The notes: generated by a model not told the origin, from the sequence alone. A stretch of 64,000 bases of DNA from Methanobacteriota archaeon (GCA_027064425.1 JAMOPO010000057.1:1-64000), one strand, 5' to 3'. Positions 51,671-60,133 are shown, counted from the first letter of the stretch. Translations and numbers: made by a program.

Positions 51671-53173
51671 GTGCCGGACCGCGTCCGCATCTTCGACACG
51701 ACGCTGCGGGACGGGGAGCAGACGCCCGGGGTCAGCCTGACGAAGGAGGAGAAGCTCGAGGTCGCGCGGAAGCTGGACGAGTTCGGCGTGGACACGATCG
51801 AGGCCGGGTTCCCGGTGGCGAGCGAGGGCGAGTTCGAGGCGGTCAAGGCGATCGCCGGCGAGGGCCTCGACGCGGAGGTGTGCGGGCTGGCGCGCTGCGT
51901 TAGGGGGGACATTGACGCGGCGATCGAGGCGGACGTGGACTGCGTGCACGTGTTCATCGCCACGTCGGACATTCACCTGAAGCACAAGCTGGAGATGTCT
52001 CGGGAGGAGGCGCTGGAGCGGGCCGTGGAGGGCGTCGAGTACGCGAAGGAGCACGGGGTGACCGTGGAGTTCTCGGCGGAGGACGCGACGAGAACCGACC
52101 CGGACTTCCTGCTGAAGGTTTATAAAGCTACCGTGGAGGCGGGCGCGGACCGGATCAACGTGCCCGACACGGTGGGCGTGATGACGCCGCCGCGGATGTA
52201 CCGGCTGGTTCGACGGATCGTGGACGAGCTCGACGTGCCCGTGAGCGTGCACTGCCACGACGACTTCGGGATGGCCGTGGCGAACTCCCTGGCCGCGGTG
52301 GAGGCGGGCGCGGAGCAGGCTCACGTGACCGTGAACGGGATCGGTGAGCGCGCGGGCAACGCCGCGCTCGAGCAGTTCGTCATGGCACTGAAGGCCCTTT
52401 ACGACGTCGAGCTGGACGTGAAGACGGAGATGCTGGTCGAGCTGTCGCGGCTGGTGGAGCGGCTGACGGGCGTGGTCGTCCCGCCCAACGCGCCGATCGT
52501 TGGCGAGAACGCGTTCGCGCACGAGTCGGGCATCCACTCCCACGGCGTGATCAAGTGCGCGGAGACGTACGAGCCGATCCGGCCGGAGGACGTCGGTCAC
52601 CGGCGCCGGATCGTCCTCGGCAAGCACGCGGGCCGGCACGCGATCAAGAAGAAGCTGGAGGAGCTCGGGATCGAGGTCAACGAGGAGCAGCTGCGGGAGA
52701 TCGTGCGGCGGGTGAAGGAGCTGGGCGACAAGGGCAAGCGGGTGACCGAGGAGGATCTCGAGGCGATCGCCCGGGACGTCGTGGGCGAGGTGCCCGAGTC
52801 CGAGGCGGCGGTCCGGCTGGAGGAGCTGGCCGTCATGACGGGGAACCGGATGACGCCCACCGCCTCCGTGCGCGTGCGGCTGAAGGGTGAGGAGCGGAGC
52901 GCGGCCTCGACCGGCGTGGGCCCCGTGGACGCGGCCCTCAAGGCCCTGCAGGACGCCATCGAGGAGCTGGGCCTGGAGGTCGAGCTCAAGGAGTTCCGGC
53001 TGGAGGCGATCACCGGCGGCTCCGACGCGCTGGCGGAGGTGATCGTGAAGCTGGAGGACGAGCGAGGGCACACGGTGACGGCCCGTGGGGCCTCCGAGGA
53101 CATCGTGATGGCCAGCGTTCGGGCCTTCGTCAGCGGCGTCAACCGGCTGGTCAAGCGGCGCGAGGAGGACTAG
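51671..53173 (+). CDS. leuA: 2-isopropylmalate synthase (LeuA-type)
   Basis: 500 residues from GTG 51671. It condenses acetyl-CoA with 2-oxoisovalerate in leucine synthesis. RIFDTTLRDGEQTPGVSLTK is the catalytic start (metal Asp); VHVFIATSDIHLKHKLEMSR, SVHCHDDFGMAVANSLAAVE and HVTVNGIGERAGNAALEQFV complete the HMGL barrel, and GENAFAHESGIHSHGVIKCA precedes the linker. Residues about 380-500 form the regulatory domain, so it is not the shorter homocitrate synthase AksA. Wording of the substrate motifs is nearer LeuA than citramalate synthase, but CimA cannot be excluded. It overlaps comC by four bases at the stops. Confidence 0.87.
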   Translation: MPDRVRIFDTTLRDGEQTPGVSLTKEEKLEVARKLDEFGVDTIEAGFPVASEGEFEAVKAIAGEGLDAEVCGLARCVRGDIDAAIEADVDCVHVFIATSDIHLKHKLEMSREEALERAVEGVEYAKEHGVTVEFSAEDATRTDPDFLLKVYKATVEAGADRINVPDTVGVMTPPRMYRLVRRIVDELDVPVSVHCHDDFGMAVANSLAAVEAGAEQAHVTVNGIGERAGNAALEQFVMALKALYDVELDVKTEMLVELSRLVERLTGVVVPPNAPIVGENAFAHESGIHSHGVIKCAETYEPIRPEDVGHRRRIVLGKHAGRHAIKKKLEELGIEVNEEQLREIVRRVKELGDKGKRVTEEDLEAIARDVVGEVPESEAAVRLEELAVMTGNRMTPTASVRVRLKGEERSAASTGVGPVDAALKALQDAIEELGLEVELKEFRLEAITGGSDALAEVIVKLEDERGHTVTARGASEDIVMASVRAFVSGVNRLVKRREED

Positions 53174-54192
53174 ACCGGTGGCTCGAGCCCCAACCGGTCC
53201 GCCACCTCACGCAGCGCTCTCACCGACCCCTCCGGCAGCTCCAGTCCCTCCCGAAGCGCCCTCTCGCGGCGCCTGAACTCCGGCTCCCCGGGCAGCAGGA
53301 CGTCCTCCCCCGACTCCTTCACCTCCGCGATCAGCCGCTCCAACCGCTCGAAGTACTCGTGCTCGTTCACCAGCGCCGAGACGTCCAGCGCCGCGAACAG
53401 GTCGCCCTTGTTGCACGGGACCGTGGGGTCCGTCGTCCCGCGCACCTCCCGACCCGCCGCCGCGCCCACGACCGGGCCCGCGAGCACCTCCAGGGCCAGG
53501 CAGAGGGCGTACCCCTTGTGCTCGCCGAACGGCAGCAAGGCGCCCTCGAGCGCCTCCTCCGGGTCCGTAGTGGGCTCGCCGTCCGGCCCCACGGCCCAGC
53601 CCTCCGGGATCTCCCGATCCTCCTTCAGCGCCTGCAGGACCTTCCCCCGGGACACCAGGCTCGTGGCCATGTCCACGACGATCGGCGGCCCGTCCCGGCG
53701 CGGGAACGCGATGGAGAGCGGGTTCGTCCCCAGCACGGCCCGGGAGCCGCCGTACGGGGCGACCGCCGGCTCGGTCCCGCAGGTCGCGAACCCGACCATG
53801 CCCCGCTCGGCGATCAGGGTCGTGTAGTAACCCGCGATCCCGTAGTGAGACGAGTTCCGGACGGCCACCACCCCAACCCCGTGCTCCTCAGCCAGCTCCA
53901 CGGCCTTCAGGGCGGCCCGATGGCCCACAACGTGGCCCAGCGAGTGGTTCGCGTCGTACACGATCGTGGCGCCGCGCTTCGAGACCCGCTTCAGGGTGAT
54001 CTCGGCGCGGATGGCCCCGCGCTCTATCCCTTCCACGTACCCGGGAAGCCGCAGGACGCCGTGCGAGTGGAAGCCGCGAAGGTCCCCCTCCACGATCACC
54101 TGCGCCGCGATCTCGGCGTCCCGGCGGGGCACCCCCACGGCCGTGAAAGCCTCGGTCACGAAGTCCAGCAGCTCGCGCGGGTCGACCCTCAA
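53170..54192 (-). CDS. comC: L-sulfolactate dehydrogenase ComC
   Basis: 340 residues. ComC oxidises sulfolactate to sulfopyruvate in coenzyme M synthesis and can also act on malate-like hydroxyacids. It belongs to the type-2 malate/lactate dehydrogenase family: GDLRGFHSHGVLRLPGYVEG, the catalytic His in VAVRNSSHYGIAGYYTTLIA, GGSRAVLGTNPLSIAFPRRD, VDMATSLVSRGKVLQALKED and GEHKGYALCLALEVLAGPVV. The stop of comE overlaps the start by four bases. Neighbouring comE, comA and comD decide the assignment over malate dehydrogenase. Confidence 0.88.
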   Translation of the reverse strand: MRVDPRELLDFVTEAFTAVGVPRRDAEIAAQVIVEGDLRGFHSHGVLRLPGYVEGIERGAIRAEITLKRVSKRGATIVYDANHSLGHVVGHRAALKAVELAEEHGVGVVAVRNSSHYGIAGYYTTLIAERGMVGFATCGTEPAVAPYGGSRAVLGTNPLSIAFPRRDGPPIVVDMATSLVSRGKVLQALKEDREIPEGWAVGPDGEPTTDPEEALEGALLPFGEHKGYALCLALEVLAGPVVGAAAGREVRGTTDPTVPCNKGDLFAALDVSALVNEHEYFERLERLIAEVKESGEDVLLPGEPEFRRRERALREGLELPEGSVRALREVADRLGLEPPV

Positions 54193-54755
54193 CCCTCCTC
54201 CTCCCGGAGCGCTCTGACGAAGCGGACCTTGATCTCCTCCGGGGTGAGGTCGATCAGCGGCACGTCCGCGTTACCGGGCTCCACCTCCAACCGGACCATC
54301 CGGGGCCCGCGGGCGCTGAGGGCCCGCTCCAGAGCGTCCCGGGCCCCCTCCGGATCGTCCGCCTCGTAGTACCTCATCCCGTGCGCCCGGGCGACCCGCT
54401 CCCAGTCGATGAGGCGCGAGGGCGTGGGCTGGTCGCCGGTGGTCGCGTACGTGGAGTTGTCGACCAGGACCAGCGTGTAGTTCTCCGGGGACTCCTGCGC
54501 GATCGTGGGCAGGATCCCCATGTTCATCATGAGGCCGCCGTCGCCCTCGACGGCGAGCACCTCGCGCTCCGTGGTCAGCGCGAGGCCGAGCCCGACGGAG
54601 CAGGACTGGCCCATCGCGCCGAGCATGTAGAAGTTGAGCGGTCGGTCGTGCGCGTGGTACAGCTCCCGGGCGGGGAACCCGAGGTGCACCACGACGATCG
54701 CGCCGTGATCGTCCGCCACCTGGCCCACCACCTTCAGCGCATCGATGCGGCGCAC
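54189..54755 (-). CDS. comE: Sulfopyruvate decarboxylase beta subunit ComE
   Basis: 188 residues. With ComD it removes CO2 from sulfopyruvate to give sulfoacetaldehyde, using thiamine diphosphate. It has the TPP-binding half: LGFPARELYHAHDRPLNFYM, LGAMGQSCSVGLGLALTTER, then VEGDGGLMMNMGILPTIAQE with the GDG-N motif and VDNSTYATTGDQPTPS. It is read away from comA and comD, across a 64-base promoter gap with TTACTAAAG near 54780. Confidence 0.94.
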   Translation of the reverse strand: MRRIDALKVVGQVADDHGAIVVVHLGFPARELYHAHDRPLNFYMLGAMGQSCSVGLGLALTTEREVLAVEGDGGLMMNMGILPTIAQESPENYTLVLVDNSTYATTGDQPTPSRLIDWERVARAHGMRYYEADDPEGARDALERALSARGPRMVRLEVEPGNADVPLIDLTPEEIKVRFVRALREEEG

Positions 54756-54819
54756 CCCGATCGCCCCCGGTCACGGAACTTACTAAAGCTTGGGCCCGGG
54801 CGACCGCGGAGGGGCGAGG

Positions 54820-55590
54820 ATGAAGGCGTTCGAGCGGTCGATCCGCGTGCCGGAGGTCGACGGTGCCACGGTGATGCTGGACAAGGGGCTGACCCCGGAG
54901 TTCGTGCGCTCGTTCTTGAGAATGGCGGGCGACTACATCACCGGCGTGAAGATGGGCTGGGGTACGGCCCGGCTGATCGACCGGGAGATCGTGGAGGAGA
55001 AGGTGGAGCTGTACACGGACGCGGGGTTGGACGTGTTCCCGGGCGGCACGCTGGCGGAGATCGCCGTGTCTCAGGGGACGTTCGAGGACTTCCTGAGCGA
55101 GCTGGACGAGCTCGGGTTCAACGCGGTGGAGATCTCCGACGGCATGATCCCGATGTCCATCGAGAAGAAGTGCGAGCTGATCGAGCTCGCGCGGGAGCAC
55201 GGGTTCACGGTTTACGCTGAGGAGGGCAAGAAGCGGGACGAGGAGTACTCGGTCCTGTCGCCCTCGGACATGGTGGGCCGGATGGTGAAGTGCGTGGAGG
55301 CGGGCGCGGAGTACGTGATCGTGGAGGCGCGGGAGAGCGGTGAGCACGGGCCGATGGGGGCGGAGAAGCGGGAGCGGGTGAGGATTCTGTCGGAGATCGT
55401 GAAGGGGGTCGGGATCAAGCGCGTGATGTTCGAGGCGCCGGAGAAGGAGCAGCAGTTCGAGCTGATCGTGAAGTTCGGCCCGGAGGTGAACATCGCCAAC
55501 GTGCCGCCGGAGGAGGTCATCCCGCTGGCGACGCTGCGGGCGGGGCTGCGGGCCGAGACCATGGGCCGCGTGGCGCTGGACGGTGAGTAG
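54820..55590 (+). CDS. comA: Phosphosulfolactate synthase ComA
   Basis: 256 residues from ATG 54820, after GGAGGGGCGAGG. ComA adds sulfite to phosphoenolpyruvate, the first step of coenzyme M synthesis. TIM-barrel motifs: VMLDKGLTPEFVRSFLRMAG, YITGVKMGWGTARLIDREIV, DVFPGGTLAEIAVSQGTFED, FNAVEISDGMIPMSIEKKCE and YVIVEARESGEHGPMGAEKR. The length fits (about 255). comD follows by two bases. Confidence 0.95.
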   Translation: MKAFERSIRVPEVDGATVMLDKGLTPEFVRSFLRMAGDYITGVKMGWGTARLIDREIVEEKVELYTDAGLDVFPGGTLAEIAVSQGTFEDFLSELDELGFNAVEISDGMIPMSIEKKCELIELAREHGFTVYAEEGKKRDEEYSVLSPSDMVGRMVKCVEAGAEYVIVEARESGEHGPMGAEKRERVRILSEIVKGVGIKRVMFEAPEKEQQFELIVKFGPEVNIANVPPEEVIPLATLRAGLRAETMGRVALDGE

Positions 55591-55592
55591 CC

Positions 55593-56090
55593 TTGAGCGT
55601 GGACGAGAAGATCGTGGAAGCGCTGGAGCGGGCCGGCATCACCTTCGTCTGCTGGCTCCCCTGCTCCCTCCTCGGCGGTGTGATCGAGCTGCTCGAGGAG
55701 CACCCGGACATCAAGACCGTGCGGGTCTCTCGCGAGGAGGAGGGGGTCGGGATCTGCGCCGGGGCGGCGCTGGCCGGGGAGAAGCCGGCGCTGGTCATGC
55801 AGAACTCGGGGCTAGGGAACTCCGTCAACGCCCTCTGCTCCCTGACCCTCACCTACCGGCTCCCGCTGCTCATGCTCATGAGCCATCGCGGGTACCTGCA
55901 CGAGGACATTCCGGCGCAGGTGGGGATGGGCAAGGCCGCGCCCAAGATCCTGGAGGCGCTCAACCTGCACACCTACGTGGTGGAGAGCCCCGACGACCTC
56001 GACGTGATCGAGGGAGCGTGGCGAACGGCGGAGTCCGCCGGAGAGCCCGTGGGCGTGTTCCTGACACCGAGGCTGTGGGAGTCAAAGTGA
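55593..56090 (+). CDS. comD: Sulfopyruvate decarboxylase alpha subunit ComD
   Basis: 165 residues from TTG 55593. ComD contributes the catalytic Glu side of the ThDP enzyme. FVCWLPCSLLGGVIELLEEH, TVRVSREEEGVGICAGAALA, LVMQNSGLGNSVNALCSLTL and LMLMSHRGYLHEDIPAQVGM match. It overlaps the convergent structural endonuclease gene by nine bases. comB (phosphosulfolactate phosphatase) is not in the window. Confidence 0.94.
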   Translation: MSVDEKIVEALERAGITFVCWLPCSLLGGVIELLEEHPDIKTVRVSREEEGVGICAGAALAGEKPALVMQNSGLGNSVNALCSLTLTYRLPLLMLMSHRGYLHEDIPAQVGMGKAAPKILEALNLHTYVVESPDDLDVIEGAWRTAESAGEPVGVFLTPRLWESK

Positions 56091-56588
56091 GCCGGTGACG
56101 TCGTCGAACACGTAGTAATTGACGTCGAAGTCGTTGTCCACGACGGCGACGACGAGGTCGAACTCGGTGCCCTGGACGGACCGCACCCACTCCACCACGT
56201 CCTCGGGCGTGAAGTCGTCGGTCTCCTCGTGCAGGACCTTGACCGCGATCCGCTCGTCCTCGCCCCGAAAGGCGCGGAAGTCGGTCCCGAACCGGCGGCC
56301 CGGCTTGGGCTTCCAGCCGCGCTGCCGCAGGTCAGAGTAGACGGCGTACCGGACCAGGAACCGTGGATCCTCTCGCAGGAACTCCTCGATGAGCCGCTCC
56401 AGCGTGAGCTTCTCGCCCCTCTTTTTAACCTCCAGCCGGCCGACCTCGCACAGGAACGTGGCCTCCTCGGGCCAGAGCCAGAGCCCTTCCCGGGACGGCT
56501 TGCCGTACATCGACGAGTAGAACCGGTTGGCCTGGCGCTTGTCGCGGATCAGGACCTTCCCCTCCCGAAGCTCACCGACCACGGTCAT
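56082..56588 (-). CDS. tRNA-splicing endonuclease, structural (beta) subunit
   Basis: 168 residues from ATG 56588. The fold matches EndA (FLVRYAVYSDLRQRGWKPKP, then RRFGTDFRAFRGEDERIAVK and FDLVVAVVDNDFDVNYYVFD), but the catalytic triad is lost: Tyr is Phe100 in RRFGTDFRAF, His is replaced around Arg113/Ile114 and Lys by Thr141/Glu142. It must therefore pair with the catalytic subunit at 15052. Heteromeric enzymes accept relaxed intron structures. In an operon of S4, UPF0201 and kinase-like genes. Confidence 0.85.
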   Translation of the reverse strand: MTVVGELREGKVLIRDKRQANRFYSSMYGKPSREGLWLWPEEATFLCEVGRLEVKKRGEKLTLERLIEEFLREDPRFLVRYAVYSDLRQRGWKPKPGRRFGTDFRAFRGEDERIAVKVLHEETDDFTPEDVVEWVRSVQGTEFDLVVAVVDNDFDVNYYVFDDVTGSL

Positions 56589-56787
56589 CGATCTCCACCC
56601 GTAAGACGGTGTCTCCGACCTTGACCTCGTCGCCCTCGAACACGAGCCACCAGGGCTTAGTCACCCGCTCCCCGTTGACCTCGACCTTGCCCCGCTCGAT
56701 CAGCCTGCGGGCGCGCCGACGGCTCTCCGCGACGCCCATCGTGACCAGGAACTGGTCGAGCCGCAGGCCGCCGACGGGCGCCCTCAA
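56572..56787 (-). CDS. Small S4 RNA-binding domain protein
   Basis: 71 residues from TTG 56787. LRLDQFLVTMGVAESRRRAR followed by RLIERGKVEVNGERVTKPWW and LVFEGDEVKVGDTVLRVEI is a complete S4 domain, like bacterial RqcH-associated RqcP or YbcJ. Such stand-alone S4 proteins bind rRNA or peptidyl-tRNA on stalled ribosomes. The 3' end overlaps the endonuclease subunit gene by 17 bases and the start overlaps UPF0201. Confidence 0.82.
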   Translation of the reverse strand: MRAPVGGLRLDQFLVTMGVAESRRRARRLIERGKVEVNGERVTKPWWLVFEGDEVKVGDTVLRVEIDDRGR

Positions 56788-57293
56788 CCCACCTCCTCGC
56801 CCTCTTCGCCCTCCTTCTCCTCATGCTTGGGCACGCGCGGCTTCCTCACCTCGTAAATGGGCTTGCCGTCGATCGTCTCCGGGGCCAGCCAGTCGATCAC
56901 CTTGTCCACGTCGTCCGGGTTCTCCGGGAAGATCTCGACGACGATCGGGCCCAGCGGCGACTCGCCGCCCTCCGAGAAGCTCACCGCCTTGGCGAACGCG
57001 GCCTGCTTGTTGAGGTGGAACAGGATCGAGCCCTCCGCCGTCACGCCCTCCTTCAGCACCCGCCGCGCAGCGTCCAGGATCTCCTGCTCTCGCAGCAGCT
57101 CGTAGATCTTGCCCAGGGAGAGGCGCGCCTGCGGTCCCTTGCACTCGAACTCGATCCGCTTGACGTCGCCCAGCTTCTCCTCGCCCACCTTCTCGAACAG
57201 GTCCATCTCGAAGAGGTTCTCCAGCGCCCTCATGACCTTCTCCTCGTCCTCAGTAGGGTACACGTACGTTGTCAGGACCACCCGGGAGATCAT
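56784..57293 (-). CDS. UPF0201 (COG1931) family protein
   Basis: 169 residues from ATG 57293; GTG 57305 is possible, and either overlaps the upstream gene by about 45-55 bases. VLTTYVYPTEDEEKVMRALE and EFECKGPQARLSLGKIYELL are the family motifs, with the C-terminal part ending in acidic EEKEGEEGEEVG. It shares ancestry with the COG1325 protein at 49747 and probably binds RNA. Function unknown. Confidence 0.82.
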   Translation of the reverse strand: MISRVVLTTYVYPTEDEEKVMRALENLFEMDLFEKVGEEKLGDVKRIEFECKGPQARLSLGKIYELLREQEILDAARRVLKEGVTAEGSILFHLNKQAAFAKAVSFSEGGESPLGPIVVEIFPENPDDVDKVIDWLAPETIDGKPIYEVRKPRVPKHEEKEGEEGEEVG

Positions 57294-57852
57294 GCGGGTC
57301 CTCACCCCGCAGCAGGGACCTCAGGACGGACCTGCACTTCTCCCGGAACTCCGGCAGGCTGATCCGCTCGTTCACGATCATCACGTCCGCGCGGGAGATC
57401 ACCTCGCCGATGCCGAACCCCAGCTCCCGCTCGTCCCGCTCCTCGAACTCCCTCCGCGTCTCCGGATCGTCCTCCCGACCGCGCTCTCGCAGCCGCTCGA
57501 ACCGCGTGTCCGGGGACGCGTGGATGGCCACGATGACGACGGAGTCCTCCCCGAACCGGTCCTTGAAGTACTCAACCTCCTCCGGGTTCCTCACCCCGTC
57601 CACGACGACCACGCCCGCCCGACGCAGCTCCCGCTCCACGTCGTCGGCCACCAGCCGGGCCACCGCGTCCATCCCGTGCTCCTCGCGCAGCCGCTCCGCG
57701 GTCTCCCCGACGTCCATGCCCCTCCGCTCCGCCTCGCGCCTCACCGCGTCACCCATCACGACCACCGGGATGCCCTCCTCCCGCGCCACCTTCACGAACT
57801 CTCCCTTGCCCGCGCCCGGCATCCCCACCACGCAGATCAGCAACGCGACCAC
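57250..57852 (-). CDS. UPF0200 P-loop kinase-like protein (dephospho-CoA kinase-like)
   Basis: 200 residues. ICVVGMPGAGKGEFVKVARE is a P-loop, VVVMGDAVRREAERRGMDVG and VVVDGVRNPEEVEYFKDRFG are nucleotide-kinase-like, and ERDERELGFGIGEVISRADV carries the lid region. The family (COG0237-like, archaeal) resembles adenylate and dephospho-CoA kinases; archaeal dephospho-CoA kinase is a different protein, so a nucleotide or RNA kinase is also plausible. It overlaps UPF0201. Confidence 0.8.
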   Translation of the reverse strand: MVALLICVVGMPGAGKGEFVKVAREEGIPVVVMGDAVRREAERRGMDVGETAERLREEHGMDAVARLVADDVERELRRAGVVVVDGVRNPEEVEYFKDRFGEDSVVIVAIHASPDTRFERLRERGREDDPETRREFEERDERELGFGIGEVISRADVMIVNERISLPEFREKCRSVLRSLLRGEDPHDLPGGPDNVRVPY

Positions 57853-57882
57853 CCCCGCTTTCCGTCGCGAAACTCCCGTATT

Positions 57883-58944
57883 TTAAGACTGGGCCGCGCG
57901 GAGGAACCTGCGCAGCAGGCGCGAGTCCAGCCGCTCCAGGAGCTCGGAGGCGAGCGACATGAGCTCTCGATCCACGGGGAACGGATCCCCGGACTTGCAT
58001 CCGAACGCGAGCGTGTACTCCGCCGGATCCCGGTAGTCGGGCCCCTCCCCGTGCACCACCTCCGCGATCAGGGCCAGTGCCCGCGTGAGCGAGGGCCCGA
58101 CCCCGCGCGTCCGGAGCAGGTCCGTGAAGCTCTCGGGATCCCGCTCGTACAACCGCTCCAGCACCTCCCGGTCCAGTCGGCGCGGCAGGCGGCGCAGAAC
58201 CTCCTCCGGCACCTCCACCCCCCGGTCCGCGTCGATGAACCGATCCAGCGGCCCGCGGATTGAGGCCCGGACCCGCCTCCACTCGCGCAGGACCCGGTCG
58301 GGCCCCTCGGAGACCAGGTCAAGGATCGCCCGGCGGCACCCGCTCGGCTCGTCCCCCTGCAGGGAGAGCACGTCCGCGGGCGCGCTGGCGGCGACGGGGT
58401 GCCGCTCGGTGAAGCTCTCGGTATCCTCCCAGCTCCAGTGGTAGCGGCGGGCCGTGCGCTCCTCGGTGTTCATCCCCTGCTGAATCACGACCCAGCGACC
58501 CGACTCGTCGAAGGCGATCGTGTGATGGTAGAGCTCGTGCCCGTCCTGCAGGCAGACCGTGTCGGACTTGGCCGCGAGGCGGCTGGCCTCGATCAGGGGC
58601 TCGGGATCGACGCCGAGCTCCTCGGCCCGCTCTCGAACGAGCTCCGGGGTCTTGAGCCCGAGGCGCCCCTTGCCACCGACGAGGGCGAGCCCGTGCTCCT
58701 CGGGGTTCAGGGCCTCGCGGAGGGCGGCCGTGACGACGGTCGTGCTGCCGGAGGTGTCCCGCTCGTAGCCCAGGAGGCAGGCGAGGGACTGGAACCACTT
58801 GGGATCGGAGAGGCGGCGGAGGGCGCCCTCGGTCCTGTACTCGTCGACGATGAGCCGGAAGAGCTCCCGGGAGAGTCGGACCATCTCGGGGAAGTGCTTG
58901 GGTGGTGGGCAGCTAACCAGCCGAAGGTCGGCGGCGCGGGGCAA
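57883..58944 (-). CDS. DUF763 family protein
   Basis: 353 residues from TTG 58944. The family is typical of thermophiles and has been linked to DNA repair by context only. Motifs include PKHFPEMVRLSRELFRLIVD, DPKWFQSLACLLGYERDTSG, DGHELYHHTIAFDESGRWVV, WSWEDTESFTERHPVAASAP and the C-terminal helix-hairpin-helix-like LLRTRGVGPSLTRALALIAE, which suggests DNA binding. The usual N-terminal glycine-rich HGGKAPRW-like start may be truncated or altered here. Confidence 0.8.
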   Translation of the reverse strand: MPRAADLRLVSCPPPKHFPEMVRLSRELFRLIVDEYRTEGALRRLSDPKWFQSLACLLGYERDTSGSTTVVTAALREALNPEEHGLALVGGKGRLGLKTPELVRERAEELGVDPEPLIEASRLAAKSDTVCLQDGHELYHHTIAFDESGRWVVIQQGMNTEERTARRYHWSWEDTESFTERHPVAASAPADVLSLQGDEPSGCRRAILDLVSEGPDRVLREWRRVRASIRGPLDRFIDADRGVEVPEEVLRRLPRRLDREVLERLYERDPESFTDLLRTRGVGPSLTRALALIAEVVHGEGPDYRDPAEYTLAFGCKSGDPFPVDRELMSLASELLERLDSRLLRRFLRAAQS

Positions 58945-58961
58945 CGGGGCGGTCCCCGTAT

Positions 58962-58980
58962 CGTTACGAGTTTCGTAACG
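58962..58980 (-). terminator. CGTTACGA / TCGTAACG hairpin after tRNA-Met
   Basis: Perfect 8-bp arms with loop GTT lie 11 bases beyond the tRNA-Met 3' end. The arm sequence is nearly the same as in hairpins beside nrpR (11342-11363) and after tRNA-Ile2 (61983-62001). A 3'-end or processing signal is inferred. Confidence 0.45.
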
Positions 58981-58991
58981 GTTTCCGGTTT

Positions 58992-59107
58992 TGGTGCCGG
59001 GGCCGGGATTTGAACCCGGGACCTCGGGGTATCCCAGGCCCGTGTCACCCTCACGGGGTCATCGGGCCCTATGAGCCCCGCGCTCTACCAGGCTAAGCTG
59101 CCCCGGC
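58992..59107 (-). tRNA. trnM: Elongator tRNA-Met (CAT) with intron and C8
   Basis: Acceptor GCCGGGG pairs with CCCCGGC, then A73 and an encoded CCA (58992-58994). The anticodon loop reads CTCATA with anticodon CAT; a 39-base intron (59069-59031) interrupts after position 37, exon 2 beginning ACCCCG. The T-arm CCGGGTTCAAATCCCGG is perfect. Position 8 is C rather than T, as in most Methanopyrus kandleri tRNAs, needing C-to-U editing to make the U8-A14 pair. The GCCGGGG acceptor fits elongator tRNA-Met. A CTTTTTTAGC about 35 bases upstream is a TATA candidate. Confidence 0.9.
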
Positions 59108-59170
59108 CTCACCAGGGCCGTGCGGACGCCTTTTGGGGGTGCTAAAAAAGGTTACGTGGGGTGCGCCGGG

Positions 59171-60133
59171 TTGGAGGTGCTGGTAACGCTGAACCCGGAC
59201 GTGAGCCCGGAGGACACGGAGCGCGTGGCGGAGGCCATCAGCAGGGAGCTGGGCGTGCGGGCCAGGCCGGACCCGCTGAAGCCGGTGCGTCGACTCCGGG
59301 TGGAGCTGGAGGGACTGGAGGACCTGGACGAGCTGAGGCGGAGGTTCCCCGAGGTCTCCCGGATCATCATCATCCGGGACGAGGGCGAATCCACGGGCCT
59401 GGAGGAGCTGGTGGCGCGAGCCCGGGAGGCGGTGCGGGGGGAGGTGCGCGAGGACGAGACCTTCGCCGTGGACGCGCGGCGCCTGGACAAGACGCTGCCC
59501 TACAGCTCCCAGGACATCGCGCGGGAGGTGGGGGACGCCGTCCGGAAGGTGACCGGGGCCTCGGTGGACCTCGATAACCCGGACAAGTACGTCGACGTGC
59601 ACGTGTCGGAGGACGGGTACCTGATCGGCGTGACCCCGGCGACGCTGCGGGAGCCGAGCCGGCGGTGGCTGCCCGCGGACGCGTTCCGGCACGTCTACGT
59701 CTGCTGCGAGCGGCCGGAGCTGGAGTACGAGATCGCGGACCTGATCCGGGTGACGGCGGCGCTGGGGTTGGGCGGGCTGATCCTCGTGGAGCCGCGGGAG
59801 GAGAGCCTGGAGCGGGCGCGCGAGAAGGTGGGGGCGGCGTCCCTGGTGAACCTGAGGGTGGTGGACGACCTGGAGGAGGCGGTGGAGGGGTTCGACGTGG
59901 TGGTGGGGCTGCACCCGACGGGACCGGAGGGTGAGTCGCGGCTGGTCCAGCTGGCGCGGTCGGGCGACCGGGTGTGCCTGCTCGTGGGCTCGGAGCGGGA
60001 GGGGCTCAGCCGGCGCGCGAAGCGGCTGGCGGACGCGCTGGTGCACCTGGGCCCGACGACGGCCGAGCCGATGCGGACGGCGAACGCCGTGGCCTACGCG
60101 CTGGGGGTGCTGGCGGGCGCCGCGAGCGATTAA
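59171..60133 (+). CDS. THUMP-SPOUT RNA methyltransferase-like protein
   Basis: 320 residues from TTG 59171, seven bases after GGGGTG. Residues about 85-150 form a THUMP domain (ETFAVDARRLDKTLPYSSQD, ASVDLDNPDKYVDVHVSEDG) and about 170-315 a SPOUT/TrmH-like knot: LGLGGLILVEPREESLERAR, VCLLVGSEREGLSRRAKRLA and TAEPMRTANAVAYALGVLA, where the glycine loop and Pro-Met turn bind SAM. This pairing is uncommon; the target is probably tRNA. It is divergent from tRNA-Met across an A/T-rich TGCTAAAAAAGG. Confidence 0.75.
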   Translation: MEVLVTLNPDVSPEDTERVAEAISRELGVRARPDPLKPVRRLRVELEGLEDLDELRRRFPEVSRIIIIRDEGESTGLEELVARAREAVRGEVREDETFAVDARRLDKTLPYSSQDIAREVGDAVRKVTGASVDLDNPDKYVDVHVSEDGYLIGVTPATLREPSRRWLPADAFRHVYVCCERPELEYEIADLIRVTAALGLGGLILVEPREESLERAREKVGAASLVNLRVVDDLEEAVEGFDVVVGLHPTGPEGESRLVQLARSGDRVCLLVGSEREGLSRRAKRLADALVHLGPTTAEPMRTANAVAYALGVLAGAASD

